Assembly: GCF_937910895.1 (NCBI RefSeq)
Contig: NZ_CALEMI010000015.1
Span: 1-43,057, forward strand
From: an uncultured Dokdonia sp.
GTDB lineage: Bacteria; Bacteroidota; Bacteroidia; Flavobacteriales; Flavobacteriaceae
Direction: 5' to 3'
DNA: 43,057 nt
The number at the start of each line of letters is the position of its first letter. Positions within the stretch are counted from its first letter, which is position 1. Of this stretch, positions 8,909-20,480 are shown one piece after another. A program made the position numbers and the translations under genes. The notes below the pieces were generated by a model, which worked only from the letters and a program-made list of their open reading frames with translations, was not told the DNA's origin and ran no database searches.

Positions 8909-9712
8909 ATGTCTAAAGTCGTTTTAATCACTGGGGCTTCCTCAGGAATAGGGAAAACAATAGCATATTATTTATCTGAGAAAGGCTATGTGGTATACGG
9001 AACCAGCCGTAACCCTAAAACAACAATGGATGGAAAGGTACGTATGATTCCTTTGGATGTTACACAAACTTCGTCTATCACGCAAGCAATTCAAACAATT
9101 CTTAAAGATCAAAATCGTATAGATTATGTGATTAATAATGCAGGAATGGGGATCACCGGTCCTCTAGAAGAAACGCCTGACCAAGAGATAAGACGTGTTT
9201 TTGAAACTAATTATTTTGGAGCACTAGAAGTCATAAAGGCAGTATTGCCTACCATGCGTAGCCAACGCAGCGGTATGATTATTAATATAACATCTATTGC
9301 TGGGTATATGGGATTGCCTTACAGGGGAATCTATAGCGCTACCAAAGGTGCTCTAGGTATTACCACAGAGGCCTATCGTATGGAACTTAAAGAATTTAAT
9401 ATAAAAATGACAACAGTGGCTCCAGGAGATTTTGCAACCAACATTGCGGCAGGTCGGTATCATGCTCCTATTCTTGATGACTCTCCTTACAAAGAAAACT
9501 ACGGCAATACATTACAACTTATGGATGAGCATGTAGATGCGGGGATGGATACTCAAGTAATGGCAAAAGTGGTGCATCGTATTATGCAATCTAAAAATCC
9601 TAAAGTGCATTATAGAGTTGGTTTCTTTATGCAAAAGTTTAGTATTGCTCTTAAGCGAATCTTGCCAGATACGTGGTATGAAAAACTACTTCTCAATCAT
9701 TATAAACTATAG
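8909..9712 (+). CDS. SDR-family oxidoreductase
   Basis: This 267-residue classical short-chain dehydrogenase/reductase has the cofactor motif TGASSGIG at residues 8-15 after the chosen ATG, NNAGMG, a catalytic Ser in INITSIAG, and the YSATK active site (Tyr-x3-Lys). After TVAPGDFATN comes a long C-terminal extension with basic residues, as in SDRs acting on lipophilic substrates. The ATG at 8909 fits the start of the Rossmann strand (MSKVVLITG). A possible promoter reads TTTG (8859-8862), N20, GATATTTG (8883-8890), one mismatch from consensus. The substrate is unknown. Confidence 0.92.
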   Translation: MSKVVLITGASSGIGKTIAYYLSEKGYVVYGTSRNPKTTMDGKVRMIPLDVTQTSSITQAIQTILKDQNRIDYVINNAGMGITGPLEETPDQEIRRVFETNYFGALEVIKAVLPTMRSQRSGMIINITSIAGYMGLPYRGIYSATKGALGITTEAYRMELKEFNIKMTTVAPGDFATNIAAGRYHAPILDDSPYKENYGNTLQLMDEHVDAGMDTQVMAKVVHRIMQSKNPKVHYRVGFFMQKFSIALKRILPDTWYEKLLLNHYKL

Positions 9713-9810
9713 ATTGTGTATAAGTGTGAGATAAATTAAAACCACACGATTATTTTAGGATTGTTTCTTTACTTATTTTTGCAAAAAATAAAACAATAAC
9801 ACTCTATCCT

Positions 9811-10464
9811 ATGAAATTTTTTATTGATACTGCAAATCTCGCTCAAATTAAAGAAGCACAAGACCTAGGCGTACTTGATGGCGTAACAACAAACCCATCG
9901 CTTATGGCAAAAGAAGGAATTACGGGTCGTGATAATATCTTAAAGCATTATGTTGATATTTGTAATATCGTTGATGGAGATGTGAGTGCAGAAGTAATTG
10001 CTACCGAGTATGAAGCGATGATCAAAGAAGGTGAAGAATTAGCTGCATTACATGAGCAAATCGTAGTAAAATTACCCATGATTAAAGACGGTATAAAAGC
10101 CTGTAAATATTTTAGTGATAAAGGAATTCGTACCAATGTTACTTTGGTATTCTCTGCGGGGCAAGCATTACTAGCGGCAAAAGCTGGAGCGACGTATGTA
10201 TCTCCTTTTATAGGACGTCTTGACGATATTTCTACAGATGGGCTTAACCTAATAGCAGAGATTCGTCTTATCTATGATAACTATGGTTTTGAAACAGAAA
10301 TTCTTGCGGCTTCTGTACGTCACACCATGCACGTTATAGATTGTGCAAAAATAGGAGCAGATGTGATGACAGGACCTTTATCATCTATAGAAGGATTGTT
10401 AAAACACCCATTAACAGATATAGGACTTGCAAAGTTTTTAGAAGATTATAAGAAAGGAAACTAA
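9811..10464 (+). CDS. fsa: Fructose-6-phosphate aldolase / transaldolase family
   Basis: This 217-residue TIM-barrel aldolase is of the short transaldolase (TalC/FSA) type. Diagnostic stretches are [30 protein letters not shown], the Schiff-base lysine in [26 protein letters not shown], and [10 protein letters not shown]. It interconverts ketose and aldose phosphates; in Bacteroidota this subfamily usually supplies the transaldolase step of the pentose phosphate pathway, so tal would be an equally valid name. A TATTTTTG box lies at 9774-9781. A bidirectional terminator separates it from the convergent lipoprotein gene. Confidence 0.94.
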   Translation: MKFFIDTANLAQIKEAQDLGVLDGVTTNPSLMAKEGITGRDNILKHYVDICNIVDGDVSAEVIATEYEAMIKEGEELAALHEQIVVKLPMIKDGIKACKYFSDKGIRTNVTLVFSAGQALLAAKAGATYVSPFIGRLDDISTDGLNLIAEIRLIYDNYGFETEILAASVRHTMHVIDCAKIGADVMTGPLSSIEGLLKHPLTDIGLAKFLEDYKKGN

Positions 10465-10485
10465 TTACGTTTTTCTCATACACAT

Positions 10486-10517
10486 AAAAAAGCCGTTTCA
10501 AATTTGAAACGGCTTTT
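10486..10517. terminator. Bidirectional terminator between convergent genes
   Basis: A perfect inverted repeat: arms AGCCGTTTCAAA / TTTGAAACGGCT are flanked by A5 on the left and T5 on the right, so it terminates on both strands. Confidence 0.92.
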
Positions 10518-10528
10518 TCTATTTTTAG

Positions 10529-11899
10529 TTATTGATTAAGATAGGCGAGTAGCTCACTTTCAAAATCTGTACGATGAATATTGGCATGGCTATTTAGTAT
10601 TTTGCCATTCTTATCTAGTACAATCGTTTTACTCAAGTCATTAATCACAAGAGAAATTCTTGCATCCCGAGCATTATTAAATCGGTACTCCTTAGCGGCG
10701 TTAAATTTGTGTTGTCGTACGTGTTTTACCCATTTGTCATTTTCGTCATTTACATTAATGCCTATAAAATTAAACTCTGGGTATTTGGATTGCAAGTCTT
10801 TTGCTTTTTTGTGAGACTCTTCCAAGTGCATGTGGTTATTGTAGGACCAAAAATAAAGTACCGTTGGTTTTCTTATTCTACTGGATAAGGTCACCATACG
10901 TTGCTCTGCATTGATGAGCATTAAGTCTGGAATGATATTTCCAGCTTCCATTTTTTTATGAGAATCATACAACTTTTCTACCTTTCTTTTTACATCAGGT
11001 GACGTAATAGAAGCAGACAGAAGCTCAAAAATTTCATCGACCCCTTTCTTATCATTACTATTGGCAATAAATATGGTGGCCGTCCTAAGCAACTTCATAT
11101 CCTTAAGCTCAGGATTTGTAATAAACTTATCAATCGCCTTTATTTCATGGTAATTGTGTATAAAAGACACAGTGTTGTACGAACGATTCTGGCAATATTC
11201 TTTATACGCTTGATGATCTAAAAACGCATTGATATAGCGTTGATAGGCATATAAATCTATTAAGTTTTCGTTGTTGAGGTTTACGCTTTCGCGAAAGCGG
11301 TAAAAGTCTGATGGCAATTCTTGTATAAAGCTCAGCTTATCATTTTTCTTATAATGAGAAAATGGATAACTTTCCTTACGTTGATAGTTGTCATAATTTA
11401 CAGCAGCTTCTGCAATTTCTTTAAACGATTCAGAAACATCATACTTCTGAGAGAATTTATCTAGTCGTTTTGATCTCACTTGATACAGGGAATCCAACAA
11501 ATTTTCAAAATCCTTTGGCTCTTTTTGATAATATTGTGTAAATCTTTCATTTTCTAATTCCCATTGAAGATACATTTCTATTAAGAACCTACTACGTTCT
11601 GCACCTTTACCAGAAAAACTAAGCGACTCATCAAACTCTAGCGTATTTACTCTGATCATAATACTATCACCAGGCTCTATATGTAAAAGCTGATGTTCTC
11701 TATGTGCAAATCGGTATAATCCAGGTTTAAAATCTTTAAATTCATATAAAAAACGATTATTGGCATCTAATGGAATAGAATCTACAATCTTATCATTTTT
11801 TTCGAGTAGGACATAATTGCTCTTAGGGTTCACAATTTCTCCACCAAGATACGTGCCTTTGGTTTTTTTGTTTTTAGAAGAGTCGCAAGCAGTTAACAC
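10529..11899 (-). CDS. TlpA/thioredoxin-like lipoprotein lacking CxxC; start codon unclear
   Basis: This is a Bacteroidota AhpC/TSA-type envelope protein of at least 456 residues. Residues 15-90 look like the beta-sheet DUF4369-like domain, the middle is helical, and the C-terminal 140 residues form a thioredoxin fold (GNIIPDLMLINAE, then TVLYFWSYNNHMHLEES, then TIVLDKNGKIL). The usual WCxxC is replaced by SYNNHMH, so it should be redox-inactive. The only standard start in frame is a GTG at 11899, which leaves just four residues before the lipobox cysteine (VLTAC). Upstream the frame stays open to a stop at 11981-11983 and encodes a good lipoprotein signal peptide (YIGIIPILLSLFVLTAC) but no ATG, GTG or TTG. 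Palindrome copy 3 encodes RFRES here. Confidence 0.8.
   Translation of the reverse strand: MLTACDSSKNKKTKGTYLGGEIVNPKSNYVLLEKNDKIVDSIPLDANNRFLYEFKDFKPGLYRFAHREHQLLHIEPGDSIMIRVNTLEFDESLSFSGKGAERSRFLIEMYLQWELENERFTQYYQKEPKDFENLLDSLYQVRSKRLDKFSQKYDVSESFKEIAEAAVNYDNYQRKESYPFSHYKKNDKLSFIQELPSDFYRFRESVNLNNENLIDLYAYQRYINAFLDHQAYKEYCQNRSYNTVSFIHNYHEIKAIDKFITNPELKDMKLLRTATIFIANSNDKKGVDEIFELLSASITSPDVKRKVEKLYDSHKKMEAGNIIPDLMLINAEQRMVTLSSRIRKPTVLYFWSYNNHMHLEESHKKAKDLQSKYPEFNFIGINVNDENDKWVKHVRQHKFNAAKEYRFNNARDARISLVINDLSKTIVLDKNGKILNSHANIHRTDFESELLAYLNQ
11284..11299. repeat. Dispersed palindrome CGCTTTCGCGAAAGCG, copy 3
   Basis: A 16-bp perfect copy inside the TlpA-like lipoprotein gene, translated RFRES. 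Confidence 0.9.
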
Positions 11900-13827
<1,928 letters not shown>

Positions 13828-13901
13828 CGTTCTGCTTTTTTTTTGAAGTACAAAAGAAAAAACGATACTCTATAAAACACTGATTTATATTGGTTTGTTT
13901 T

Positions 13902-13916
13902 GCTTTCGCGAAAGCG
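13902..13916. repeat. Dispersed palindrome GCTTTCGCGAAAGCG, copy 4 (intergenic)
   Basis: Exact copy in the 102-bp gap between the convergent ABC-F and DUF2007 genes; the only exact copy outside a gene or gene remnant. Confidence 0.9.
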
Positions 13917-13929
13917 TACTAAGACGTAT

Positions 13930-14445
13930 TTAGACTTTTTTACTAAAGTGGTTGATCAAAGCCCATCCACATACGGCAATAAGACTTCCACTTAATACAA
14001 TACGCCAGGTAGGTAGCGATTCACTCACAAGAAGCGGTGAGAGCCTCCACGCGGAGTATATGATAATAATGATATTGATAAATACATTAAAAGGAGACCT
14101 GCGGTAGGTCTCCTTTTTTCGTGTGTTTGTGGATTTTGTCATCATAATGACAGCATCTTTTTGTTTTGCTAGTTCTTCAAGGTCTGCATCAGGGATATTT
14201 TTTGTGTCTAGATGGTCTACCGTATTAGCGATAATATGCTTAGCTTTTAGAACATCTTTTTTGTCGACAAATAATTTAACATCATTGGTATGATCTGCGC
14301 CATAACCAGCACGTAAAGCACTTTCTCCATCATCTCTAATTATACTAGTAATTCCAGACTCTTCTAACACTAACTTTAGATGTTGTGTGGTGATTTGAGA
14401 GCCATGAAAGATTTTCTCGTATTGAGACTTTGGGAGGATATTCAT
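13930..14445 (-). CDS. DUF2007 domain protein with C-terminal membrane anchor
   Basis: This 171-residue protein has a cytosolic N-terminal domain (about 1-75; KIFHGSQITTQHLKLVLEESGI, then DVKLFVDKKDVLKAKHII) matching the DUF2007 'putative signal transducing' family, related to PII-like ferredoxin folds. A polar linker and two hydrophobic segments follow (about 120-137 and 145-163). It directly abuts the upstream gene: the stop of 14446-15168 and this ATG are adjacent with no spacer, so the two are co-translated. A hairpin that would work as a plus-strand terminator lies inside the gene at 14089-14119. The signal or partner is unknown. Confidence 0.85.
   Translation of the reverse strand: MNILPKSQYEKIFHGSQITTQHLKLVLEESGITSIIRDDGESALRAGYGADHTNDVKLFVDKKDVLKAKHIIANTVDHLDTKNIPDADLEELAKQKDAVIMMTKSTNTRKKETYRRSPFNVFINIIIIIYSAWRLSPLLVSESLPTWRIVLSGSLIAVCGWALINHFSKKV
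14089..14119 (+). terminator. Terminator-like hairpin inside the DUF2007 gene
   Basis: Arms GGAGACCT (14093-14100) and AGGTCTCC (14106-14113) form an 8-bp perfect stem with a 5-nt loop, followed by T6 on the plus strand and preceded by A4. It is antisense to the DUF2007 gene and 260 bp past the ABC-F stop, so it may be the ABC-F transcript's terminator. It encodes KETYRRSPF on the minus strand. Confidence 0.6.
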
Positions 14446-15168
14446 TTAACGTGTTTTGTCGTATTTGCTATTCCAAATAGCAGGGTTGAAGTTTTTTCCT
14501 AATGCAAATCCATAAAATAAAACAACTGCAGCTATAGATTTAAACATAAAAAAGAAAACCATGATATCTTGAGAAAAATCCTGTTTTTTTGTAAACAATC
14601 CATCTGGTATGAGTGCAGTAGCAATAAGACTTAAAAGTACAATAAGTACAATTAAGTTCTCAAACGATTTATAAGGCCACATCATTAATTTACGTAGTGG
14701 GTGAAGATCATTCCCCCATTTGTGTATTAAATAAAAATAGCCATTCCCCATGGGCGCAAATAATAAGGGATCGTCTGTTTTTTCTAAGACAAACATTTTT
14801 GAAGGAGCAATGATTTTAAAACCATCAAGTGTTGTTTCATGTTTGTTTTCTAAATACTTGATTTCATCCAAAGCGGCTTGTGGATATTTACCTTTAAAGT
14901 ACTTAGAATCTAAGAATCGTAAACGATAATTAACACAAATTTTCTCAATTTGTTTAACATGGAAGATTCTCTCTTTATCAAGAAGATCAAAATTAAATGG
15001 GACAAAATGATCTTTATCGACCCCTTTTAAGGTGTCTATAATTCCTTTTTCGCGTAAGCGGTCTTCTTCAAAAACACGTTGTACTTGAGCCAATATATCG
15101 TCTCCTGTAGCATTTTTACTGCGTTCTTTGATGAGTTTGTCTTGGATATTAGTTCTGGGAAGTAGCAT
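14446..15168 (-). CDS. Membrane protein of unknown function
   Basis: I do not recognise this 240-residue protein. The first 165 residues are soluble, mixed alpha/beta and charged, with LLPRTNIQDKLIKERSKNA at the start and a conserved-looking MGNGYFYLIHKWGNDLHPLRK before the membrane part. Two hydrophobic segments follow (about 170-190 and 200-222). It is the first gene of a two-gene unit with the DUF2007 protein; the zero spacing suggests a joint role at the membrane. A near-consensus TATCTTTA box lies just upstream of the start on the minus strand. Confidence 0.75.
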   Translation of the reverse strand: MLLPRTNIQDKLIKERSKNATGDDILAQVQRVFEEDRLREKGIIDTLKGVDKDHFVPFNFDLLDKERIFHVKQIEKICVNYRLRFLDSKYFKGKYPQAALDEIKYLENKHETTLDGFKIIAPSKMFVLEKTDDPLLFAPMGNGYFYLIHKWGNDLHPLRKLMMWPYKSFENLIVLIVLLSLIATALIPDGLFTKKQDFSQDIMVFFFMFKSIAAVVLFYGFALGKNFNPAIWNSKYDKTR

Positions 15169-15252
15169 TTTCTTTTTATTTTAAAGATACGTAGTTTTAC
15201 GATATATGTCAATACACAATCATACCAGCCCTTCGCTTTTATGAACGTGAAA

Positions 15253-15283
15253 CAAAAAGCCCCGCTTATTTAAAAACAGGGCT
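15253..15283 (-). terminator. Terminator of pheT
   Basis: On the minus strand, arms AGCCCTG and CGGGGCT (7 pairs, one G-U) enclose a 12-nt AT-rich loop and are followed by TTTTTG. Confidence 0.7.
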
Positions 15284-15304
15284 GACTATAAAATATAGAA
15301 TACG

Positions 15305-17731
15305 TTATCGCAAACTCGCGCCTAATTCTTTTTCAAAGCGCTGTTGTAGTTTACTCATGACCTTATCAATTTGCTTATCCGTAAGCGTTTTATGCTCATC
15401 TTGTAATAAGAAACTTACCGCATAACTCTTTTTACCCTCGGGTAAATTCTTCCCTTCGTACACATCAAATAATTGAATGTCTTTCAGGAGTTGCTTTTCG
15501 GTTTGTTTTGCGATCGTGTGGATTTCTTCAAATCGAGTTGAAGTATCTAGCAATAATGCAAAATCTCTACGTACAGATGGATATTTTGGGATTGGTTGAA
15601 ATTTGATTTTATTTCGTTTGGCAACCTCTATGATGTTATCCCAGTTAAAATCTGCATAAAACACATCCTGTGATAGGTTAAACTTTTTAAGAATGGACTT
15701 TTTAACAGCGCCATATTCTACCAATTTTGTTTTTCCTAATTGAATCCCCACGGCTTCAGAAAAAATATCATTTTTAACAGTGGCAGTTCTTCCCCTATTA
15801 ATTCCTAATCGATCTAATACTGCTTGTACAATTCCTTTTAGGTAGAAAAAATCAGTAGTATCATTCGTTCCTTTCCAATGCTCTGCATGACGATTTCCAG
15901 TAACAAAAAGAGAAAGATGTTTATCTTCAACGGTACCAGATTCATAGCTGTGGTAAGTTTTACCATATTCAAAGAATTTAATGTCAGAACGCCTCCTGTT
16001 GTTGTTATAAGAAATGGCTTCTAGTCCAGAAAATAGCATGGATCTTCTTAAGACACTTAATTCTTGTCCTAGCGGATTCAACATAGTGACGTTGTTCTCT
16101 GGGTGTAATAACTCAGAATAGTCTCCATAACTAGGCGTGGTTAAGCTATTTGCCATAATCTCATAAAAGCCTTGAGCAACCAGTTGGTTAGCGACGACAT
16201 CTTGTACTTTATGATCTTCAAACCTAGAAGAGTTGGCTATCGTAGCATTCAATTTATTACCAAAGTTAATATTGTTATATCCATATACACGCAATACTTC
16301 TTCGATCACATCTGCTTCACGGGTAACATCATTACGATAGGCAGGAATGGTCATTCCTAAACCAGATTCAGTCACATTATTAATCTTAATCTCTAAAGAA
16401 GATAAAATGGCTTTAATCTGTTCCTTAGGCAACTCTTCTCCTATAAGTTTTGTGGCATTTTCAAAATTCATAAAGACTTGTTGGTCTTCAATTTTTTTAG
16501 GATACACATCTACAACCTCACTCGTAATTTCTCCCCCAGCAATTTCTTGTAATAAAACAGCCGCTCTTACCAATGCGTAATCAGTAATATTAGGATCAAT
16601 CCCTCTTTCAAAACGGAAAGAAGCATCTGTGTTAAGTCCGTGACGTTTTGCTGTTTTACGTATAGAGACTGGGTTGAAATACGCGCTTTCTAAGAAAATA
16701 GCGGTCGTACCTTCTGTAACTCCGCTATGCATTCCTCCAAAAACTCCTGCAATACACATCGGTTTTTCTTCGTCACAGATCATCAAATCTTCTTCGTGTA
16801 ACTCACGCTCAACACCATCTAAGGTGGTAAACTTTGTACCTTTTTCTACGGTTTTGACTTCTATTTTATTGCCTTTAATCTTTGAAAGGTCAAATGCATG
16901 CAGCGGTTGCCCCAATTCGTGTAAGACATAATTAGTAACATCTACAATATTATTGATAGGTGTTAATCCTATTGCTTTTAATCGATGCTGAATCCATGCT
17001 GGGGATTCTTTCACTTTAAGACCGCTTATCACAAGCCCTGCATACCTTGGAGCTCGTTCTCCATCCATAACATTAACATCTACTTTATTGAGCCTGTTTT
17101 CTATTTTAAAGGAAGAGTTAGAGGGTGTAATTAGCTCTGGAGTAATATCTTGCTGCATCAGTCCTGCACGTAAATCACGAGCAGTTCCTAAATGACTCAT
17201 CGCATCTGCACGGTTGGGTGTAAGTCCGATCTCAAATACCTGATCATTTTCTATTTCAAATACTTCGGCAGCAGCAGTACCAGGAACTAGACTGCTATCT
17301 AATATCATAATCCCATCGTGACTTTTTCCTAGCCCTAACTCATCTTCGGCGCAAATCATTCCATGTGATTCTTCGCCGCGTATTTTTCCTTTTTTAATAG
17401 TCCACGCTTCTCCTTCCTCTGTATATAGTGTAGTACCTATGGTAGCAACAGGGACTTTTTGTCCTTTGGCAACATTAGGAGCACCACATACGATCTGAAC
17501 AGGTGTATCTTCTCCTATATCAACCGTGGTAATCTTAAGTTTATCTGCGTTAGGGTGTTGCTTACAAGTAAGTACGTGTCCAATAACAACACCTTCAAGT
17601 CCTCCTTTTACACTTTGATAAGATTCGATTCCTTCTACTTCAAGACCTAAATCTGTTAAGAGTTCTCCAGTCTTTTCTGCATCCCAATCTATTTTGATAA
17701 ATTGTTTAAGCCAGTTATAGGATATTTTCAT
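15305..17731 (-). CDS. pheT: Phenylalanyl-tRNA synthetase beta subunit
   Basis: This 808-residue subunit of the heterotetrameric enzyme charges tRNA-Phe in the cytoplasm. It has the full bacterial domain order: a coiled start (MKISYNWLKQFI), the EMAP/OB tRNA-binding domain (about 40-150, VVIGHVLTCKQHPNADKL), the B3/B4 editing domain (GLTPINNIVDVTNYV), B5 (about 400-480), the catalytic-like core, and the C-terminal anticodon-binding FDX-ACB domain (about 715-808, YPSVRRDFALLLD). pheS is not adjacent, which is normal in this group. It has its own promoter and terminator. Confidence 0.97.
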   Translation of the reverse strand: MKISYNWLKQFIKIDWDAEKTGELLTDLGLEVEGIESYQSVKGGLEGVVIGHVLTCKQHPNADKLKITTVDIGEDTPVQIVCGAPNVAKGQKVPVATIGTTLYTEEGEAWTIKKGKIRGEESHGMICAEDELGLGKSHDGIMILDSSLVPGTAAAEVFEIENDQVFEIGLTPNRADAMSHLGTARDLRAGLMQQDITPELITPSNSSFKIENRLNKVDVNVMDGERAPRYAGLVISGLKVKESPAWIQHRLKAIGLTPINNIVDVTNYVLHELGQPLHAFDLSKIKGNKIEVKTVEKGTKFTTLDGVERELHEEDLMICDEEKPMCIAGVFGGMHSGVTEGTTAIFLESAYFNPVSIRKTAKRHGLNTDASFRFERGIDPNITDYALVRAAVLLQEIAGGEITSEVVDVYPKKIEDQQVFMNFENATKLIGEELPKEQIKAILSSLEIKINNVTESGLGMTIPAYRNDVTREADVIEEVLRVYGYNNINFGNKLNATIANSSRFEDHKVQDVVANQLVAQGFYEIMANSLTTPSYGDYSELLHPENNVTMLNPLGQELSVLRRSMLFSGLEAISYNNNRRRSDIKFFEYGKTYHSYESGTVEDKHLSLFVTGNRHAEHWKGTNDTTDFFYLKGIVQAVLDRLGINRGRTATVKNDIFSEAVGIQLGKTKLVEYGAVKKSILKKFNLSQDVFYADFNWDNIIEVAKRNKIKFQPIPKYPSVRRDFALLLDTSTRFEEIHTIAKQTEKQLLKDIQLFDVYEGKNLPEGKKSYAVSFLLQDEHKTLTDKQIDKVMSKLQQRFEKELGASLR

Positions 17732-18052
17732 GAATTAAAATAATAATTTAATAAGTTGACAAAGATAGAATAAGATGCTAAGTAGACAAAGAAGTCGTAA
17801 AACTATCTAATAGATATTTTTAATAATTCTGAAGAAAGAATTATGAACAACCAATTCTAATGTATATTATTAATTTTTAGATAGTTGCGTCTATTGTGTT
17901 AGTATCCTAACTCGCTTGTAGTATGCACGCATAGGAATAGCATTATTTTTCTGCTAGATTCGCTACGTGATATAGGGATAACAATATAGTAATAAGTAGC
18001 TTAGATTGGAATCTTTATATTTGAGAAATATATAAACCCAAACATAATTTTT
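17732..18052. other. Divergent intergenic region, pheT / endonuclease
   Basis: 321 bp. It contains the pheT promoter on the left and, on the plus strand, a TATATTTG box (18016-18023) 30 bp before the endonuclease ATG. The middle (about 17800-18000) is AT-rich and shows no gene or repeat that I can support. Confidence 0.5.
17760..17790 (-). promoter_or_regulatory. Promoter of pheT (TTTG-N19-TATCTTTG)
   Basis: On the minus strand, TTTG (17787-17790) and TATCTTTG (17760-17767) are separated by 19 bp, matching the Bacteroidota consensus, about 30 bp before the ATG. Confidence 0.75.
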
Positions 18053-20356
18053 ATGAAAAAAGCATTACTATTTCTAGCACTATTTTGTGTAGCCTCCATG
18101 TGCTACAGCCAGATACCATCCTATTATGATGATGTCAACTTAACACTACAAGGATCATCGTTACAGACTGAATTGTCTACAAAAGTCACACAAACACACA
18201 CTACATTTCTAAGTTATACGCCTGGCGTATGGCAAGCATTGCAAGTTGCCGATCTAGATCCAACAAACTCTAATAATGTATTATTGATCTACGGATATGA
18301 CGATACGGACGGAAATACCCTCACTGACAGATCAAGAAACAAAAACTTAAATGGAGGAGGCTCAGGAGAGTGGAACAGGGAACATGCCTACCCAAAATCA
18401 TTAGGAAACCCCAATCTAGGAACTACAGGCCCAGGAGCCGATGCGCACCACATTCGTCCAAGTGATATCCAACTTAACGCACAACGAAGTAATCGTAAGT
18501 ATGCTGCAGGTGCTGGAAATGCAGGCGTCACCGCACAAGGTCATTTTTATCCTGGCGATGAATGGAAAGGCGATGTTGCACGTATGATGCTCTATATGTA
18601 CATCCGCTATGATAACCGTTGTTTGCCTTCTAATGTAGGGATCGGAAATGCAGTGGCGAGTGATGCCAATATGATTGACCTGTTTCTGCAATGGAATGTA
18701 GAGGATCCCGTCAATGCTTTTGAAGATACGCGCAACGAAGTACTAGCAGGAATTCAAGGAAATAGAAATCCTTATATAGATAATCCAGCCTTTGCTACTC
18801 AAATATGGGGAGGTGTACAAGCCGAAGATCGATTTGGTGATACCACAGGAAATCCTGGAAACCCTGGAGATTCTGCAGCATCAGAGCTGTTCTTTTCTGA
18901 ATATATCGAAGGATCTTCTTTTAATAAAGCGATAGAAATTGCCAACTTTACAGGAGCAGCTATCAACTTATCTCAGTATTCATTAAGAAAACAAACCAAT
19001 GGAGCAGGCGGTTGGAGTGCTGATTTTTCATTAAGTGGATCATTAAATAATGAAGGAGTTTATGTACTTGCGCATAGCTCAGCAACTGCTGCGATTACAA
19101 GCGCAGCAAATACCACAACCACAAACACAGTGATTAGTTTTAACGGAAATGATGCTGTTGGTTTATTCAAAAATGGAGTGCTTATTGACATCATCGGAAC
19201 CTTTAATGGCGGAAGTGCCAATTTTGCAAAAGACATAACCTTACGAAGAAAAGCAACGGTAGTGTCGCCTTCTACAACATACCTGACGTCAGAATGGGAT
19301 AGCTTTCCGTCGAATACCAGCAGTGGCCTCGGATCACATACGGTAGAAGGAAGTACAGCTCCTGCAGCCGATACACAGTCACCTACAACACCAGCAAGCT
19401 TAACCGCTTCAAACGTAGGAGAAACAACATTGATGCTTTCTTGGAATGCCGCAACAGATAATGTAGGTGTAACCAGTTATGATGTGTATCAAGGAAGCAC
19501 CGTCATTGGCAACCCAACAACAACGAGTTATACAGTAAGCGGACTCAGTCCTACGACAAATTATACCTTTAGCGTTCGTGCAAAAGATGCGGCGTCCAAT
19601 GTTTCTAATGTGAGTAATACAGTCACAGTGACTACAGATGCTACCGTTTTTAACTACTGTACTTCTGGAGGAAACAATGCGAGTTATGAACATATCGATT
19701 TTGTAGGCGTAGGTGGGATTTCTAATGCTACAGGAGCAAATGGAGGTTATGTTGACTTCACCAACCAAACGGGTGTGATTGGATATGGAGCCAATTCTAT
19801 TGTATTAAGCGTTGGTTTTTCTGGACAATCCTATACAGAGAATTGGGGCGTTTGGATTGATTTTAACCAAAACGGAACCTTTGACACGTCTGAAAAAGTA
19901 GTCACAGGATCGACATCGAGTACGGGGAACCTTTCGTATACGTTTACGGTGCCTACAAGTGCATTAGAAGGAACGACCAGAATGCGTGTAGCTATGAAGT
20001 GGAATGGTGATTCAACACCTTGCGAAACCTTTTCGTATGGAGAAGTAGAAGACTATAGCGTGACGATCAGTGCCAACAGAGATGCAGTGACCACAACTAC
20101 CATTAAAACCGATGGACAATTAAGATTTGAAGCGGCTATTTTTGATGTCCAATTGGCACAACAAGATGATATGCTACGTATCCAAATGGCAGATAGTAGA
20201 GTTATTAATTATACAATTTATAATCTGCTAGGTCAGACGGTAACTCAAAATACATTCAGTGGAGCGACGAGCATTACAGGGGTGCGTAAAGGGATGTATG
20301 TGATACAGATCAACGATGGGCAACGTGCTATAAGCAAGAAGTTTATAAAACAATAG
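18053..20356 (+). CDS. Secreted endonuclease I (EndA/NucM-like) with lamin-tail, FN3, GEVED and T9SS type A domains
   Basis: This 767-residue extracellular nuclease starts with the signal peptide MKKALLFLALFCVASMCYSQ. The EndA-type beta-beta-alpha-metal nuclease domain (about 25-250) has WNREHAYPKS (W107-S116) and DAHHIRPSDIQLN (130-142), plus the metal-ligand region QRSNRKY. Then come a lamin-tail domain (about 276-420, FFSEYIEGSSFNKAIEIAN), a fibronectin type III domain (about 440-530), a GEVED domain (about 533-670, WGVWIDFNQNGTFD ... SYGEVEDYSV) and a T9SS type A sorting domain (about 690-767, YNLLGQTV ... GMYVIQI ... KKFIKQ). It probably degrades environmental DNA for nutrients or in biofilms. 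A terminator follows within 20 bp. Confidence 0.95.
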   Translation: MKKALLFLALFCVASMCYSQIPSYYDDVNLTLQGSSLQTELSTKVTQTHTTFLSYTPGVWQALQVADLDPTNSNNVLLIYGYDDTDGNTLTDRSRNKNLNGGGSGEWNREHAYPKSLGNPNLGTTGPGADAHHIRPSDIQLNAQRSNRKYAAGAGNAGVTAQGHFYPGDEWKGDVARMMLYMYIRYDNRCLPSNVGIGNAVASDANMIDLFLQWNVEDPVNAFEDTRNEVLAGIQGNRNPYIDNPAFATQIWGGVQAEDRFGDTTGNPGNPGDSAASELFFSEYIEGSSFNKAIEIANFTGAAINLSQYSLRKQTNGAGGWSADFSLSGSLNNEGVYVLAHSSATAAITSAANTTTTNTVISFNGNDAVGLFKNGVLIDIIGTFNGGSANFAKDITLRRKATVVSPSTTYLTSEWDSFPSNTSSGLGSHTVEGSTAPAADTQSPTTPASLTASNVGETTLMLSWNAATDNVGVTSYDVYQGSTVIGNPTTTSYTVSGLSPTTNYTFSVRAKDAASNVSNVSNTVTVTTDATVFNYCTSGGNNASYEHIDFVGVGGISNATGANGGYVDFTNQTGVIGYGANSIVLSVGFSGQSYTENWGVWIDFNQNGTFDTSEKVVTGSTSSTGNLSYTFTVPTSALEGTTRMRVAMKWNGDSTPCETFSYGEVEDYSVTISANRDAVTTTTIKTDGQLRFEAAIFDVQLAQQDDMLRIQMADSRVINYTIYNLLGQTVTQNTFSGATSITGVRKGMYVIQINDGQRAISKKFIKQ

Positions 20357-20373
20357 ATTTAGCATATCACTTT

Positions 20374-20412
20374 AAAAATCGCTTAGAGATTCGTCTTTAA
20401 GCGATTTTTTTT
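20374..20412 (+). terminator. Terminator of the endonuclease gene
   Basis: Arms AAAAATCGCTTA and TAAGCGATTTTT (12 pairs) around a 12-nt loop, followed by further T. Confidence 0.9.
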
Positions 20413-20480
20413 GCGGTATATTAGTAGCATTTTGTAAGGAACTTTGGAATCTTACAGACTTTAGTATCCCACATCTTGCT

